Assembly: GCF_900215315.1 (NCBI RefSeq)
Contig: NZ_OBEB01000001.1
Coordinates: 909,571-973,570 of the forward strand
Length of the DNA stretch: 64,000 nucleotides
DNA from: Arsukibacterium tuosuense
GTDB taxonomy: Bacteria > Pseudomonadota > Gammaproteobacteria > Enterobacterales > Alteromonadaceae
Direction: 5' to 3'
Shown: positions 27,108-36,257 of the stretch, in pieces
Layout: each line of letters begins with the position of its first letter
How positions within the stretch are numbered: position 1 is the stretch's first letter
Made by a program: the position numbers and the translations under genes
The notes under the pieces: model-generated
The model's database searches: none
What the model was told of the DNA's origin: nothing
What the model saw: only the letters and a program-made list of their open reading frames with translations

Positions 27108-27500
27108 CTACTGCTGATATAACTCTAAAGGCAGGCCATCCGGGTCCTGAAAAAAGGTAAAGGCTTTACCGGTATATTCGTCAATGCGCACCGGCTCTAC
27201 CTTAACGCCATTTGCTGTTAAATAAGCAACGTAGTCTGCCAGGTTTGCTACTTTAAATGCCAGATGACGCAATCCCTGCGCCTCTGGCTGGCTGGGCCTG
27301 ACCGGCGGATTGGGAAAACTGAATAGTTCCAGCTTGCTACCATCGGCAAGTTGTAAATCGAGCTTCCACGATTCACGCTCCGACCGGTAGTTTTCAGCAA
27401 TTATCTGGATACCCAGTAATTTATTGTAAAAAGCCTTACTGCGCGGATAATCACTGCAAATTATTGCCACATGGTGAATACCGCCAAGCTTTGCGACCAT
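27108..27500 (-). CDS. VOC-family metalloprotein (YaeR/GloA2-like)
   Basis: This 130-residue vicinal-oxygen-chelate protein closely follows the YaeR pattern: GIHHVAIICSDYPRSKAFYN at the N-terminus, LELFSFPNPPVRPS in the middle, GLRHLAFKV and a C-terminal FFQDPDGLPLELYQ. The candidate metal ligands are the His in IHHVA, Glu in LELF, His in LRHLAF and Glu in LELYQ. Related proteins act as glyoxalase-like or are uncharacterised; the reaction here is not known. It is 32 bases downstream of the TPR protein gene. Confidence 0.85.
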   Translation of the reverse strand: MVAKLGGIHHVAIICSDYPRSKAFYNKLLGIQIIAENYRSERESWKLDLQLADGSKLELFSFPNPPVRPSQPEAQGLRHLAFKVANLADYVAYLTANGVKVEPVRIDEYTGKAFTFFQDPDGLPLELYQQ

Positions 27501-27532
27501 TAGTTAGGCTCCATCAGCATAGCCCTGTTAGT

Positions 27533-28504
27533 TCAGAGGATTTTTTTAATTTCAGACTTCAGGTTGTCATCCCGGGTTGTGTCCAGCAGTGGTATTAAAA
27601 TCGCTTCAGCCTGGTGCCGCTGATCCTGCGCCAGATACAACTGGCTTAACCGGAACTGCGCCCATTCGTTAAAGTCCTGCAGGCTGCCATCTGCTAAAAA
27701 CTCGGTCAATGCATCGATACCCTGCTGATACTCTGCTTTCGCCATCACACTGGCCCGGCCAAGCTGATACAACGCCAGTAAGCGGTTGCGCTTGCCATCA
27801 TCATCAGCAACAGCTTGCTGGCTGGCTTTGCTGAATTCAGCCATCGCGGCCGGGTAATCACGACTTTGTGCCAGTTGAATACCGCGCATAAAGTACGGCT
27901 CAGGCCGGCTTTGCAACAACTCACTGTTATTTATTAATTGTTCTGCGGCAGCCGTATCTTCTGCACTGAATAATACTTCCAGCTGCAACAGCTGACCCTG
28001 CAATGGATCTTGTTGTTCTAATCTTGCGGCGATTGCCAGTGCCTGCTCCTTATCACCGCCGGCAATACCGGGGGCCTGGGCATAATATTTACCCAATGCT
28101 TTCAGGTAGCCGGTCTCTGCCGGAGCAAGAGATACAGCTTGTTCAAAAGCTTTGCGGCAGCGCTTAGCATACCCCAGGGCACTGAACATACTGGCTTGCT
28201 GAGCACTGTCGCAACTCGCCCGGCCAAACCAGAACTGATAGCGGGCGTTGTCGGCTTCAATTTTTATCGCTCTGGCCAGCAATTCCTCTGCCTCAGAAGC
28301 TTGCCCCAGCTCCAGTTCGCTGCGCCCGAGCGCTGCCAGCAACCAGGCATCTTTGGTTTGGCGATTAACTTTATCCACCAACAGCACTTTAGCAGCGGCA
28401 AAGTCATCTTGCTGCCACAATGCTGCAACTTCATGTTGCAGTTCTACAGGCTCGGCGCTCAGTCCAAGACTAAGCAGTAAGGCAGCTATCGTTATCCGTT
28501 TCAT
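27533..28504 (-). CDS. Exported TPR-repeat protein
   Basis: The 323-residue protein starts with a signal peptide (MKRITIAALLLSLGLSA) and then consists of tetratricopeptide-like helical repeats (for example AWLLAALGRSELELGQASEA, ARYQFWFGRASC, PEPYFMRGIQLAQSRDYPAA). It probably acts as a periplasmic scaffold. It contains two cysteines (SCDSAQQ and AKRCRKAF) within one repeat that could form a disulphide. It leads a possible operon with the VOC gene and the 110-residue protein. No specific function is recognised. Confidence 0.8.
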   Translation of the reverse strand: MKRITIAALLLSLGLSAEPVELQHEVAALWQQDDFAAAKVLLVDKVNRQTKDAWLLAALGRSELELGQASEAEELLARAIKIEADNARYQFWFGRASCDSAQQASMFSALGYAKRCRKAFEQAVSLAPAETGYLKALGKYYAQAPGIAGGDKEQALAIAARLEQQDPLQGQLLQLEVLFSAEDTAAAEQLINNSELLQSRPEPYFMRGIQLAQSRDYPAAMAEFSKASQQAVADDDGKRNRLLALYQLGRASVMAKAEYQQGIDALTEFLADGSLQDFNEWAQFRLSQLYLAQDQRHQAEAILIPLLDTTRDDNLKSEIKKIL

Positions 28505-28577
28505 GACAGTCCTTTTTTCAATTCAGTCCCGCATTGTACCCGCTGACAACCATTTGCCAATGCTAAAACATATCCGG

Positions 28578-29975
28578 TTACAACTTAATACTGTCACCTT
28601 TGGCAGGGATCAGGGCATTGATGCCCAGCTGCTGCAATTTTTCCTGCAACACCTGCTGCGCTTCCGGCTCACCATGCACCAGGTAAAATTGGGGCTGGCC
28701 ACCGATGGCTTCAGCCCAGGCCAGCAACTCACTCTGACCGGCATGGGCTGAGAAGCCGCCAATGGTATGCACCTGAGCTTTCACCACGATATCCTGGCCA
28801 AACATTTTAACCCGCTTTTCACCGTCAACCAGTCGTCGGCCCAGGGTGCCACGAGCCTGAAAGCCAACAAATATAAGGTGATTGGTATTTTTCCACAGAT
28901 TATGTTTAAAGTGATGCACTATCCGGCCACCGTTACACATACCACTGCCTGCGATAATAATGGCACCATGAGTTACCCGGTTAATTGCCATAGAGTCTTC
29001 AACTTTCGGTGTCAGTTTTAACATCGGCAGTAATTGTTGCAGGCTGCGCCCGGCACCTAATTTGTCTAAGTCGGCCTGATCAAGCGCATGCAGGTAATCG
29101 TTATAAATATTAGTAATGCTGATGGCCATCGGGCTATCTAAAAAGATTGCCTGCTGCTTTAAACGTCCCTGATGATGCAACAGTGCCAGGTAGTACAGTA
29201 CTTCCTGCGAGCGACCTAACGCAAAAGCGGGAATAAATACATTGCCACCATCGTGGTAAGCCTGCTCCAGCGCAGTTGCAAACTCCTCCACTGTATTGTC
29301 TATGGTTTGGTGGTCGCGGTTACCGTAGGTACTTTCCAGCAATACAATATCTGCCTGACCAATCTCTGTTGGGTCATGCATTAACACCGTGGCAGGATTG
29401 CCTAGATCACCCGAAAACACCAGCTTACGCATTGCCTGAGGCCCCTTTATCCACAGTTGGACAATAGCCGAACCCAGAATATGTCCGGCATCAGCAAATT
29501 CAAGCTCCAACCCGGGCAGAGGCACCAGTCGCTTGCGATAAGTCAGCGGTTGCACCAGTTCACTTACCCGCTCGGCATCAGCCACTGTCATTACCGGGTC
29601 ATGCTGCTTTTTGCCACCACGCGCTGCTTTTTTGTTCTGCCATTCCAAATCTTTTAAATACAGGCCGACCGAGTCTTTCAGTAATACCGGCAATAGCTCT
29701 GCTGTGCCAGGTGTACAAATTATTTTGCCTTTAAAGCCTTTGGCAACCAGTAGTGGCAGCAAGCCGCTGTGATCAATATGGGCATGAGATAAAATAACCA
29801 GATCAATATCTTTAGGTTTAAAAGCAAACCGGAATTTATGCCACTCCCTTACCTGATCAGCGCCCTGCGTCATGCCGCAGTCCAGCAAAATACGCTGTTG
29901 ATTATGTTCGATAAGATAGCAGGAACCGGTCACCTGACCGGCAGCGCCCAAAAAAGTTAAATTGGCTACAGACAT
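28578..29975 (-). CDS. Metallo-beta-lactamase/beta-CASP RNA-processing-type hydrolase
   Basis: The 465-residue cytoplasmic protein has the metallo-beta-lactamase metal motif SHAHIDHSGLLP (residues 61-72) after FLGAAGQVTGSCYLIEH, then the beta-CASP insert (ESTYGNRDHQ, FALGRSQEVLYYL), and the RNA-specificity C-terminus with GFSAHAGQSELLAW and the final LVHGEPEAQQVLQEKL. It belongs with the YbaX/CPSF73-like exonuclease group that acts on RNA; bacterial members are poorly characterised. It is a single gene divergent from the LOG-family gene. Confidence 0.92.
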   Translation of the reverse strand: MSVANLTFLGAAGQVTGSCYLIEHNQQRILLDCGMTQGADQVREWHKFRFAFKPKDIDLVILSHAHIDHSGLLPLLVAKGFKGKIICTPGTAELLPVLLKDSVGLYLKDLEWQNKKAARGGKKQHDPVMTVADAERVSELVQPLTYRKRLVPLPGLELEFADAGHILGSAIVQLWIKGPQAMRKLVFSGDLGNPATVLMHDPTEIGQADIVLLESTYGNRDHQTIDNTVEEFATALEQAYHDGGNVFIPAFALGRSQEVLYYLALLHHQGRLKQQAIFLDSPMAISITNIYNDYLHALDQADLDKLGAGRSLQQLLPMLKLTPKVEDSMAINRVTHGAIIIAGSGMCNGGRIVHHFKHNLWKNTNHLIFVGFQARGTLGRRLVDGEKRVKMFGQDIVVKAQVHTIGGFSAHAGQSELLAWAEAIGGQPQFYLVHGEPEAQQVLQEKLQQLGINALIPAKGDSIKL

Positions 29976-30088
29976 ATTGGCATCCCTTTACTGTGTTGCT
30001 GTTTTATATCGCATCTTGCCTGCTAAAAGATTAGTCTATATCAAACATATTGTTAGTTTGTGGTAAACACCACTTTGCAGGAGCCGTT

Positions 30089-30982
30089 ATGTCCGACGCG
30101 CATAGCCTATATAAACGCCATTTCACGTCAGCGGAAGAGTCACAGCAAGCCATTGCCAAACTGCAAGACCATGACTCTTATAAACTGGCTTTTGCTGACG
30201 ATACCTTTTTAATGCAGGACGATTTGCGCCATGTCCGGCTGCAGCTGGAATACCTGAAACCACAGCTGGTTTTAGAGCAACATGGGGTTAAAGCGACTAT
30301 TGTCGTGTTTGGCAGTGCCCGCTTTCTGGCACCTGAGCAGGCTAATAAAAACCTGGAGCTGGCCGAACAGACCCTGGCTAAGCAGCCAGACGATAAGGCC
30401 TTGCAACTGACACTGCAGCAGGCAAAACGCGACCAGAAAAACAGTGAATACTATCTGGCTTCACAGCACTTTTCACAGCTGGTGACTGACCACAGCAATA
30501 AACACCAGGATAGTGCCTTAATGATTATCAGTGGCGGCGGCCCTGGGGTAATGGAAGCGGCAAACCGCGGCGCCATGGCAGCCGGCGGTGAGAGTATCGG
30601 TTTAAACATCGTGTTACCAAAAGAGCAGAACCCTAACCCGTACATTACCCCGCATTTTTGTTTTCAGTTTCACTACTTTGCCATTCGTAAAATGCATTTC
30701 TTGCAGCGAGCCAGAGCATTAGTCGCTTTTCCTGGTGGATTCGGCACCCTGGATGAGTTATTTGAAACCTTAACCCTGATTCAAACTAAGAAAGCCGAAC
30801 GGGTGCCGGTTATTTTGTACGACAAAGCGTTCTGGCAAAAACTGATTAACTTCGACATGCTGGCAGAACAGGGCTTAATCAGTCCGCAGGACTTAGAGTT
30901 GATTCAGTATGCCGACACCCCGGAACACGCCTGGCAACTGATTTATGATTACTATGAGTTAGGGCAAACTCAGCCCGAGTAA
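30089..30982 (+). CDS. LOG-family (TIGR00730-type) nucleotide phosphoribohydrolase-like protein
   Basis: The 297-residue Rossmann-fold protein has the two signature motifs GGGPGVMEAANRGA and PGGFGTLDE (the latter with the catalytic Glu). Family members cleave nucleoside monophosphates (cytokinin-activating LOG, E. coli PpnN). It carries an N-terminal extension of about 65 residues and an extra helix between the first strands, as in the longer proteobacterial branch. The start at 30089 is chosen for the AGGAG eight bases upstream. The substrate is not determined. Confidence 0.88.
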   Translation: MSDAHSLYKRHFTSAEESQQAIAKLQDHDSYKLAFADDTFLMQDDLRHVRLQLEYLKPQLVLEQHGVKATIVVFGSARFLAPEQANKNLELAEQTLAKQPDDKALQLTLQQAKRDQKNSEYYLASQHFSQLVTDHSNKHQDSALMIISGGGPGVMEAANRGAMAAGGESIGLNIVLPKEQNPNPYITPHFCFQFHYFAIRKMHFLQRARALVAFPGGFGTLDELFETLTLIQTKKAERVPVILYDKAFWQKLINFDMLAEQGLISPQDLELIQYADTPEHAWQLIYDYYELGQTQPE

Positions 30983-31005
30983 AACCCCAATTTCAGATCA
31001 GCAAC

Positions 31006-32142
31006 CTAGCTGCGGCTATCGGCTGCCTTTTGCAGCAGTTGCTTACTTTCCTGCAGAAACTGGCCGGCCAGTTCGCCGAAAAACTGCTGGCCTTTGGCAA
31101 ACTGAGCCATTAAACCGGCTTTGTCCTGGTTTTTCAGCAATTGCAGCAGCTCACTAAAGCGCTGCTGGTAGCGCTCCAGCAATGCGGTTACATCAGCCGA
31201 AGACAGCATAATATCGGCATACAGCTCTGCATTCTGGGCAAATAAGCGTCCTACCATCGCCAGCTCCAACCGGTATATTGGTGAACTTAACTGTAGCAGC
31301 TGCGCTAAATCAGCCTGCTCGTCCGCTAAATGGCTGCCGTATACCAGCGATGAAAAGTGGCGCATCGCCTGAATAAGCTGCATCGCCTTATCGTGTTCAA
31401 ACGCACTCTGGCTGGCTAACTCAGCCCCCCACACCCGCAGTTGCTGTAATAGCCACTGATACTGTTCAGCTGCCCGGCCATCACATACCACCACGACCTG
31501 TTTTACCAGATTGGTAATATCCGGGCCGAACATCGGGTGTAAGCCAACAACCGGGCCTTGGTGCTTAGCCAGCATCGCTGCCAGAGGCTGCTGCTTAATA
31601 CTGGTAATATCGGCCAGTACGCAATCTGCTGGCAAAGCCGGTAGCTGGTTAATCACTTGCTCAGTTAAGGTGATTGGCACGGCAACCAGCACCAGAGCCG
31701 CATCAGCGCATAACGCACTGGCCTCTGGCCAGTCGGCTTGCTCCAACACCACCACCTGATAACCAGAGCGCTGAAATAAACTGACAAAGCGCTGGCCCAG
31801 CGCGCCGGCGCCACCGACTACTACAACTTTGCCGCCGCCAGGCCGGCAGCACACGAAGTGGCTTTCCTGAGTCGCGTAAGACTCGCGCATTATCCGGCGC
31901 AGCACATCTTCAACCAGCTCCGGAGAAACCTGCTGCGCCAGTGCCTGCTCGCGTCGGGCTGCCAACAACAGCTGCTCACGCTCTGGCACGTAAACCGGCA
32001 AGGCAAATTGTTGTTTTACCCTGCCGACTTGCGCCGTTACCTTGGCCCGTTCAGCAAGTAATTGCACCAATTTAATGTCAATGCTGTCAATTTGCTCTCG
32101 TAGCGGCGCTAACTCTTGCTGTGCCTGTTGTTGTTTGTCCAT
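31006..32142 (-). CDS. tyrA: Bifunctional chorismate mutase / prephenate dehydrogenase
   Basis: TyrA makes prephenate from chorismate and oxidises it to 4-hydroxyphenylpyruvate for tyrosine. The 378-residue protein has AroQ mutase at residues 10-90 ([20 protein letters not shown]), an NAD motif [15 protein letters not shown] near 105, and a dehydrogenase core including [11 protein letters not shown]. The start at 32142 places [11 protein letters not shown] directly before the mutase helix; the frame stays open 29 codons into aroF but that extension is unlikely. It lies 17 bases after the aroF stop, the standard aroF-tyrA operon. Confidence 0.95.
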   Translation of the reverse strand: MDKQQQAQQELAPLREQIDSIDIKLVQLLAERAKVTAQVGRVKQQFALPVYVPEREQLLLAARREQALAQQVSPELVEDVLRRIMRESYATQESHFVCCRPGGGKVVVVGGAGALGQRFVSLFQRSGYQVVVLEQADWPEASALCADAALVLVAVPITLTEQVINQLPALPADCVLADITSIKQQPLAAMLAKHQGPVVGLHPMFGPDITNLVKQVVVVCDGRAAEQYQWLLQQLRVWGAELASQSAFEHDKAMQLIQAMRHFSSLVYGSHLADEQADLAQLLQLSSPIYRLELAMVGRLFAQNAELYADIMLSSADVTALLERYQQRFSELLQLLKNQDKAGLMAQFAKGQQFFGELAGQFLQESKQLLQKAADSRS

Positions 32143-32159
32143 GCTGTTATTTACCCATG

Positions 32160-33218
32160 CTAGGCTGCTGCCACCAAACGTTGCATTTGCTGGTGCAAAC
32201 TGGCCAATAGCTGCGCTGTCGTATCCCAATCAATACAGGCATCGGTTACCGAAACACCATAGTGCTCGGCTTTGCCATTAGTCAGATTTTGGCGACCACC
32301 AGATAAATGACTTTCCAGCATAATGCCAATAATTGCTTCGGTGCCGGCCAGTCGCTGTGATAACACCGCTTCGGCCACTGCTGGCTGGCGATTATGATCT
32401 TTATTCGAGTTACCATGGCTGCAGTCCACTACTATGCCGTGTGGTAAATTCAGTTTATCCAGCTCGGCCAAAGCAGCGTTAACACTGTCAGCATCATAAT
32501 TAGGCTTAACCCCACCACGCAAAATAATATGACCATCCGGATTACCGGCGGTTTGCACCAGGCTTACTTCACCACGTTGATTAATACCGATAAAACTATG
32601 GCCACTGGCCGCCGACTGTAAGCCATTCAGTGCCACGTTTAAATTACCATCGGTACCATTTTTAAAGCCAACCGGCATCGACAGACCACTGGCCATTTCC
32701 CGGTGGGTTTGTGACTCAACGGTACGGGCTCCTATTGCTGCCCAGCTAATCAAATCGGATAAATACTGTGGGCTGATCGGATCCAGTGCCTCAGTAGCAG
32801 TCGGCAGTTCCATTTCAACCATTTTTAACAACAGCTCACGCCCCCAGGTTAAACCAGTCTCAAGATCAAACGAATCGTCCAGGTGCGGGTCATTGATGAA
32901 GCCTTTCCAGCCTACTGTGGTACGCGGCTTTTCAAAATAGACCCGCATAACAATGTATAAACTGTCGATGTATTGTTGCTGTAAGGCTTTTAACTTAGTG
33001 GCGTATTCAATTGCCGCTACCGGATCATGAATTGAGCAGGGCCCTGTAACGACTAACAGCCTTTTATCACGACCATGCACTATATTGGCAATATCAGCCC
33101 GGGCCCGGGCGACAAAATCCGCTCCCTGCTCGGACAATGGCAGGGCTTTTTTCATTACTGCCGGCGGGCTTAATGGCTTGGTTGCCACTATTCTTAAATC
33201 ATCAACGATCTGGCTCAT
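32160..33218 (-). CDS. aroF: DAHP synthase, class I (AroF-type)
   Basis: This enzyme condenses phosphoenolpyruvate and erythrose-4-phosphate, the first step of the shikimate pathway. The 352-residue protein has [61 protein letters not shown] (metal and substrate residues in separate short blocks) and [16 protein letters not shown]. Linkage to tyrA argues for the tyrosine-inhibited isozyme. Two TyrR-like boxes lie in the 240-base upstream gap, one overlapping a possible -35 hexamer. Confidence 0.95.
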   Translation of the reverse strand: MSQIVDDLRIVATKPLSPPAVMKKALPLSEQGADFVARARADIANIVHGRDKRLLVVTGPCSIHDPVAAIEYATKLKALQQQYIDSLYIVMRVYFEKPRTTVGWKGFINDPHLDDSFDLETGLTWGRELLLKMVEMELPTATEALDPISPQYLSDLISWAAIGARTVESQTHREMASGLSMPVGFKNGTDGNLNVALNGLQSAASGHSFIGINQRGEVSLVQTAGNPDGHIILRGGVKPNYDADSVNAALAELDKLNLPHGIVVDCSHGNSNKDHNRQPAVAEAVLSQRLAGTEAIIGIMLESHLSGGRQNLTNGKAEHYGVSVTDACIDWDTTAQLLASLHQQMQRLVAAA

Positions 33219-33295
33219 GCTAACTCCACTGGATACTGTTGTGCTGGTGTTTAAGCATAGATAAAAACGACGTAATAACTGGTCTGACGCTTTGA

Positions 33296-33313
33296 TGTAA
33301 ACTTATAAATACA
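33296..33313 (-). promoter_or_regulatory. Candidate TyrR box, aroF-proximal
   Basis: TGTAAA-N6-AATACA matches the TyrR box consensus TGTAAA-N6-TTTACA at 10 of 12 positions. It lies 78 bases upstream of aroF, and the reverse-strand TTTACA it contains could serve as the -35 hexamer of an aroF promoter. Confidence 0.5.
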
Positions 33314-33426
33314 GCACGTAATTAATTAAATACGATTTGTGCATACTAAAGATCTAAGCTATTAGCGTCAACCCATTGCAGACCAATAAATACGCAATAG
33401 CTGACTTATTTTCAGCAAATTAAAAG

Positions 33427-33444
33427 TGTAAATAATTAGATACA
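33427..33444 (-). promoter_or_regulatory. Candidate TyrR box, distal
   Basis: TGTAAA-N6-GATACA, again 10 of 12 to the TyrR consensus, lies 131 bases from the proximal box and 15 bases after the stop of the DnaJ-related gene. The even repetition of the TGTAAA...TACA pattern upstream of an aroF-tyrA operon supports both sites. Confidence 0.4.
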
Positions 33445-33458
33445 GGTGGGCATCGACT

Positions 33459-34109
33459 TTAAAATTGTCGTAGCAGCAACTGATAGGCCTGACGAATTCG
33501 AATAAATTTAGCAGCATTGCCCTTAGTGCGATCGGTATGACGATCGGGATGATATAACAACGCCTGGCTGCGATATGCTTTTTTCAGCTGGGCCAGGTTG
33601 AAACCGTGCGTTAGTTGCAATAGCTCCTCAGCCTGCGCCGGGCTAAGTTGAGGTTCGTCCCTTTCGCCTTTGCTGTAAAACTGCCAGAACTGCTGCAGAT
33701 AGTCATCCAACAATTGCTCACTCATGGCATAAAAGTTTTGCCAGTCGGTGTAGTACTCGCGCCGGCTGCGGTTATCAGTATCCGCGGCCAGTATTGCGGT
33801 ATTCGCTGATCCGGTATCAAGCAAGCTTACCTTTGCCAGGCCAATACTCAGAAAGCCTTCGCCAGTGGCAAGCCACTCCGTTTGTAAACGGTACAATAAG
33901 TGGTACAGCACAAAATGCTGTTGAAAACGCTGTAAATCGGGGCTGAGTTCGCTGTCAGTACTGAGTTTTAGTCCCAGGCGGGACATTAAATACTGCTCGG
34001 TCAGGGTGTCAACCCGGTTCGCAGACATTGCAGAGTGGATCAGGCTGGCCAGCTGATTTTTTAACAGCTGTAATACCGGCTTAGTGAGTGGAGCTTGAGT
34101 TAACGTCAT
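33459..34109 (-). CDS. DnaJ-related protein with C-terminal J domain
   Basis: The 216-residue protein has an N-terminal helical DNAJ_related-type domain and a C-terminal J domain (about 165-216) with the HPD motif in YHPDRHTDRTKGN. It would stimulate a DnaK-type chaperone. The ATG at 34109 falls immediately after the rplS terminator with no ribosome site; a later start at 34028 (Met28) is possible but also lacks one. It therefore needs its own promoter very close by, or read-through. Confidence 0.85.
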   Translation of the reverse strand: MTLTQAPLTKPVLQLLKNQLASLIHSAMSANRVDTLTEQYLMSRLGLKLSTDSELSPDLQRFQQHFVLYHLLYRLQTEWLATGEGFLSIGLAKVSLLDTGSANTAILAADTDNRSRREYYTDWQNFYAMSEQLLDDYLQQFWQFYSKGERDEPQLSPAQAEELLQLTHGFNLAQLKKAYRSQALLYHPDRHTDRTKGNAAKFIRIRQAYQLLLRQF

Positions 34110-34138
34110 AAGAAAAAGGCCGGCATATGCCGGCCTTT
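34110..34138 (-). terminator. Rho-independent terminator after rplS
   Basis: A 24-base perfect palindrome (34115-34138) is followed on the minus strand by a T-run up to 34113. It ends the rpsP-rimM-trmD-rplS operon and abuts the ATG of the DnaJ-related gene. Confidence 0.9.
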
Positions 34139-34147
34139 ACGGGTTGC

Positions 34148-34507
34148 TTAGTTAAGCTTTTCGCGGATACGCGCTGATTTACCTGAACGATCGCGTAAAT
34201 AGTAAAGCTTAGCACGGCGAACCGCACCACGGCGTTTAACAGTAATACTGTCAATTAACGGGCTGTGCGTCTGGAATACACGCTCAACACCTTCGCCGTT
34301 AGAAATTTTACGGACGGTGAAGGCTGAATGCAGACCACGGTTACGCTTGGCAATAACTACGCCTTCGTATGCCTGCAGACGGCTTTTGTCGCCTTCTTTA
34401 ACTTTAACCTGAACTACAACAGTGTCGCCCGGCGCGAAGGCTGGAACGTCTTGCTTTAATTGTTCATCTTCAAGTTGTTTGATGATGTTTTGGCTAACTT
34501 TGCTCAT
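34148..34507 (-). CDS. rplS: 50S ribosomal protein L19
   Basis: L19 sits at the 30S-50S interface. The 119-residue protein has the family signature [40 protein letters not shown] and the C-terminal [19 protein letters not shown], with usual length. It is the last gene of the rpsP-rimM-trmD-rplS operon, 22 bases after trmD, followed by a strong terminator. Confidence 0.98.
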   Translation of the reverse strand: MSKVSQNIIKQLEDEQLKQDVPAFAPGDTVVVQVKVKEGDKSRLQAYEGVVIAKRNRGLHSAFTVRKISNGEGVERVFQTHSPLIDSITVKRRGAVRRAKLYYLRDRSGKSARIREKLN

Positions 34508-34529
34508 AACAATCTCACTTTACCTGGAA

Positions 34530-35306
34530 TTAACTATCTTGCTGCTGCAACGCCTGGTGTTCCTGTTGAAACTCAGCCAGTAATTTGCGTTGCTCCTTAG
34601 TCAGAGCCAGGGGTTTTAATATATCTGGCCGTCTTAACCAGGTTCTACCAAGAGCCTGTTTCAAACGCCAGCGTCTGATTTCTTCGTGGTTACCGCTCAG
34701 TAAAACTGACGGCACCTGTTTATTGGCTAACACCTCAGGCCGGGTATAATGCGGACAGTCCAGCAAGCCGTCAGAAAATGAATCCTGCGCTGCGGATAAG
34801 TCGTGCCCAAGTACACCAGGTACTAAGCGAGATACTGCATCAATCAGTGTCATCGCCGGCAACTCGCCCCCACTTAACACGTAATCACCCACTGACCATT
34901 CTTCGTCAATTTCGCTTTCGATTACGCGCTCATCAATGCCTTCGTAACGGCCAGCTACTAATAGTAGCTTATCGTGCGCGGCCAGCTCAGCCACACCTTG
35001 TTGATCTAACTTACGGCCCTGCGGCGATAAGTAGATGGTGTGAACCTTGCCTCCTGCGGCTTGTTTTGCCGCCCGAATTGCTTCGGTCAGAGGCTGAACC
35101 ATCATTAACATGCCCGGGCCACCGCCATAAGGCCGGTCATCAACGGTACGATGCTTATCCGTGGTAAAATCCCGCGGGTTGTAGCATTGTAACTGCATAA
35201 TGCCCTGCTTTACTGCCCGGCCGGTTACCCCGTATTGCGTTATTGCATCAAACATCTCTGGAAATAACGTTACTACGCCAAGCCAGAGTTTAGTGTTTTC
35301 CTGCAT
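34530..35306 (-). CDS. trmD: tRNA (guanine-N1-)-methyltransferase TrmD
   Basis: TrmD methylates G37 of tRNAs with S-adenosylmethionine, preventing frameshifts. The 258-residue protein begins [21 protein letters not shown] after a 10-residue tail and has the knotted SAM site [20 protein letters not shown] and [13 protein letters not shown]. Its start overlaps the rimM stop by one base (TAATG), showing coupling within the ribosomal operon. Confidence 0.98.
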   Translation of the reverse strand: MQENTKLWLGVVTLFPEMFDAITQYGVTGRAVKQGIMQLQCYNPRDFTTDKHRTVDDRPYGGGPGMLMMVQPLTEAIRAAKQAAGGKVHTIYLSPQGRKLDQQGVAELAAHDKLLLVAGRYEGIDERVIESEIDEEWSVGDYVLSGGELPAMTLIDAVSRLVPGVLGHDLSAAQDSFSDGLLDCPHYTRPEVLANKQVPSVLLSGNHEEIRRWRLKQALGRTWLRRPDILKPLALTKEQRKLLAEFQQEHQALQQQDS

Positions 35307-35851
35307 TAAAACGCCGGGTCCCAGTCAACAATAATCCGCTTTTCAGCCAGGTTGACGCTTTTTACCACTGTATCGGTTAAAAACGGCAACAAACGCTCTT
35401 TCTTACCAAATGCATCTGTCCGGTTGGCTTTCACCACGATAACGTCGTTCGAGCCTGTTTCCATCATGTCCGACACTTCACCTAAGTGATAACCCGCTTC
35501 GTTTACTACGGCCAGACCCATCAGATCTTTCCAGTAGTAATCGCCATCTTCTAATGAAGGTAGCGCCTGCGCTGTTACCGCAATTTCAGCGTTAACATAA
35601 CGCTGGGCTAAGTCACGGTCATTGATGCCGTCCAGTTTCGCTATCAGGCCATTACTATGGCGCTTCCAGCTTGCAACCTGCACCGGTAGCCAGTTACCCT
35701 GCAATTTAATCTGCCAGGGTGTGTAGTCAAATATCCCTTCCGGGATGTCGGTGTAAGCATTTACCTTAAGCCAGCCATTAATGCCGTATACGGCACCAAA
35801 CTTACCAAGGACAACTAAGTCTTTGTCGTCTTTGTCACTCAAGGTTACCAC
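35306..35851 (-). CDS. rimM: Ribosome maturation factor RimM
   Basis: RimM assists 30S head assembly with S19. The 181-residue protein has the N-terminal barrel ([21 protein letters not shown]) and a C-terminal PRC barrel ([21 protein letters not shown], then [19 protein letters not shown]). It lies 18 bases after rpsP and overlaps trmD. Typical family length and context. Confidence 0.98.
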   Translation of the reverse strand: MVTLSDKDDKDLVVLGKFGAVYGINGWLKVNAYTDIPEGIFDYTPWQIKLQGNWLPVQVASWKRHSNGLIAKLDGINDRDLAQRYVNAEIAVTAQALPSLEDGDYYWKDLMGLAVVNEAGYHLGEVSDMMETGSNDVIVVKANRTDAFGKKERLLPFLTDTVVKSVNLAEKRIIVDWDPAF

Positions 35852-35869
35852 TCCACACCAAATTGCTAA

Positions 35870-36121
35870 TTAAGCAGCTGCTTTCTTAGCGGTTTTTACC
35901 AGGTTTGCAACGCGGTCACTTAATGCAGCACCTTGTGCTACCCAGTGATCAACACGCTCCAGGTCCAGACGCAGTTTCTCTTCAGTACCGCCAGCGATTG
36001 GGTTAAAGAAACCCACGCGCTCAATAAAGCGGCCGTCACGAGCAAAACGGCTGTCCGCTACCACAACTTGGTAAAATGGACGCTTTTTCGCGCCACCACG
36101 TTGTAAACGAATAGTTACCAT
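35870..36121 (-). CDS. rpsP: 30S ribosomal protein S16
   Basis: S16 is an early 30S assembly protein. The 83-residue product begins [20 protein letters not shown] and contains [19 protein letters not shown]. The start at 36121 has AGAGGA at the right distance; the frame extends 61 codons upstream across the ffh terminator and into ffh, and that part is rejected. First gene of its operon, so the promoter should lie in 36122-36257. Confidence 0.97.
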   Translation of the reverse strand: MVTIRLQRGGAKKRPFYQVVVADSRFARDGRFIERVGFFNPIAGGTEEKLRLDLERVDHWVAQGAALSDRVANLVKTAKKAAA

Positions 36122-36149
36122 ACCGTCCTCTAAAAATAATCGTTCAGGT

Positions 36150-36188
36150 TTTAAAAAATAATAAAGCCCCCAGTCAGACTGAAGGGCT
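36150..36188 (-). terminator. Rho-independent terminator after ffh
   Basis: An imperfect stem (36165-36174 with 36178-36188) is followed on the minus strand by a TTTATTATTTTTT tract down to about 36151. It separates ffh from rpsP. Confidence 0.85.
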
Positions 36189-36257
36189 GCTGCATTGTAC
36201 GGATTTTTGCTGCAAATGCAAGCCATTTCAGGCTTTGCAGCGGGTCCGTTAGCCTGT

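Noticed and set aside
32143..32229. 29-codon extension of tyrA into aroF
   Set aside because: It overlaps the conserved C-terminus of aroF in another frame; TyrA homology begins at the later Met.
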